A stretch of DNA of 5,243 nucleotides. Origin: Planctomycetota bacterium. Its GTDB lineage: Bacteria; Planctomycetota; Phycisphaerae; Sedimentisphaerales; Anaerohalosphaeraceae. The position numbers and the translations under genes were made by a program. Below are positions 4,964-5,243 of the stretch, piece after piece. The stretch is taken from positions 1 through 5,243 of the forward strand of contig QNBS01000189.1 in the NCBI GenBank assembly GCA_003644175.1, in the 5' to 3' direction. The stretch's first letter is position 1. Each line of letters begins with the position of its first letter. The notes below the pieces were generated by a model, which worked only from the letters and a program-made list of their open reading frames with translations, was not told the DNA's origin and did not search any database.

Positions 4964-5243
4964 ATGTCGCTTAGGGATATTTTTTGTCAGGACCGGGCTG
5001 TTGGGCGGCTTCAGCAGGCGTTTGCCGCCGGGCGGCTGGCGCATGCCTATATCTTTGCCGGCCCCGACGGTGTGGGCAAGCAGACCACCGCGCAAGCCTG
5101 GGCGAAAATGCTGCTGTGCCGCAATCGAACCGAAAAAAAGGGACCAGGTCCCTTTTTTGACAGTTGCGGCGAGTGCGGGTCCTGTCGGGTTTTTGAGGGG
5201 GGTGGCCATCCCGATTACCATCTGATTGAAAAGGAACTGCGAC
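4964..5243 (+). CDS. holB: DNA polymerase III delta' subunit, N-terminal part (3' end outside window)
   Basis: Delta' is a stator-like AAA+ subunit of the clamp loader, which opens and places the beta clamp on primed DNA. The visible 93 residues start at ATG 4964, with GAGGG 5 nt upstream (4954-4958). Order of motifs: AGRLAHAYIFAGPDGVGKQT (22-41) with the Walker A loop GPDGVGKQT (33-41); LLC (50-52); a zinc-binding group C52, C68, C71, C74 in DSCGECGSC; and GHPDYHLI (81-88), typical of the delta'/DnaX family. The segment between C52 and C68 is 15 residues against 8 in the E. coli protein as I recall it. The extra length coincides with an in-frame palindrome (5134-5158). The gene lies directly after tmk and likely shares its transcript. 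The remaining roughly two thirds of the protein are outside the window. Confidence 0.94.
   Translation, partial: MSLRDIFCQDRAVGRLQQAFAAGRLAHAYIFAGPDGVGKQTTAQAWAKMLLCRNRTEKKGPGPFFDSCGECGSCRVFEGGGHPDYHLIEKELR
5134..5158. repeat. 25-bp palindrome inside holB (REP-like or terminator-like)
   Basis: Six A residues plus GGGACC (5134-5145), a central A (5146), then GGTCCC plus six T residues (5147-5158) make a perfect 12-bp inverted repeat with a 1-nt centre. As RNA it folds as an A/U-plus-GGGAC stem with a CAG loop and ends in a T run, so it resembles an intrinsic terminator on both strands. It is read in frame as EKKGPGPFF and falls in the variable loop between the first and second zinc cysteines. 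Similar GGGAC-GTCCC palindromes flanked by A and T runs are, from memory and unverified, dispersed repeats in some bacterial genomes. Confidence 0.85.

Noticed and set aside
5001..5225. Open frames on both strands across the start of holB
   Set aside because: They are shadows of holB, whose frame carries the Walker A and zinc motifs.

Overview
The window looks like a chromosomal segment of a moderately GC-rich bacterium. The style of the DnaE, Tmk and HolB proteins, the hypothetical membrane protein and the HEPN/nucleotidyltransferase pair suggests Planctomycetota, possibly Phycisphaerae. That assignment rests on recognition only and was not tested by a search. Every supported gene is on the + strand.

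Layout: (1) The C-terminal half of dnaE (replicative DNA polymerase III alpha subunit) runs in from the left edge and stops at 1762. (2) Bases 1763-2229 hold no convincing gene. They contain an element about 246 bp long bounded by a 12+14 bp interrupted inverted repeat (1904-2149), with further repeats inside. (3) A 37-codon remnant of a PIG-L/LmbE-type deacetylase (2230-2343) keeps the AHPDD metal-site motif and then ends abruptly. It abuts a hypothetical multi-pass membrane protein (2355-3164). (4) A winged-helix/MNT nucleotidyltransferase fusion (3252-3860) overlaps a HEPN-domain protein (3835-4281). The pair resembles a type VII (HEPN-MNT) toxin-antitoxin module. It has a compact candidate promoter/operator built from three TGTGCGC half-sites, and a run of ten G residues between the DNA-binding and catalytic domains. 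(5) tmk (thymidylate kinase, 4311-4940) is followed by the 5' part of holB (delta' clamp-loader subunit, 4964 to the right edge). The holB reading frame carries a near-perfect 25-bp palindrome.

How the parts fit: dnaE, tmk and holB all serve DNA replication (polymerase core, dTTP supply, clamp loader) and are probably the stable backbone. The 2.5 kb between dnaE and tmk looks accessory: a repeat element, a broken gene, an orphan membrane protein and a toxin-antitoxin-like pair. The points most worth a second look are the poly-G tract in the regulator/antitoxin gene, the operator overlapping a nearly leaderless start, the interrupted inverted-repeat element, and the palindrome inside holB.
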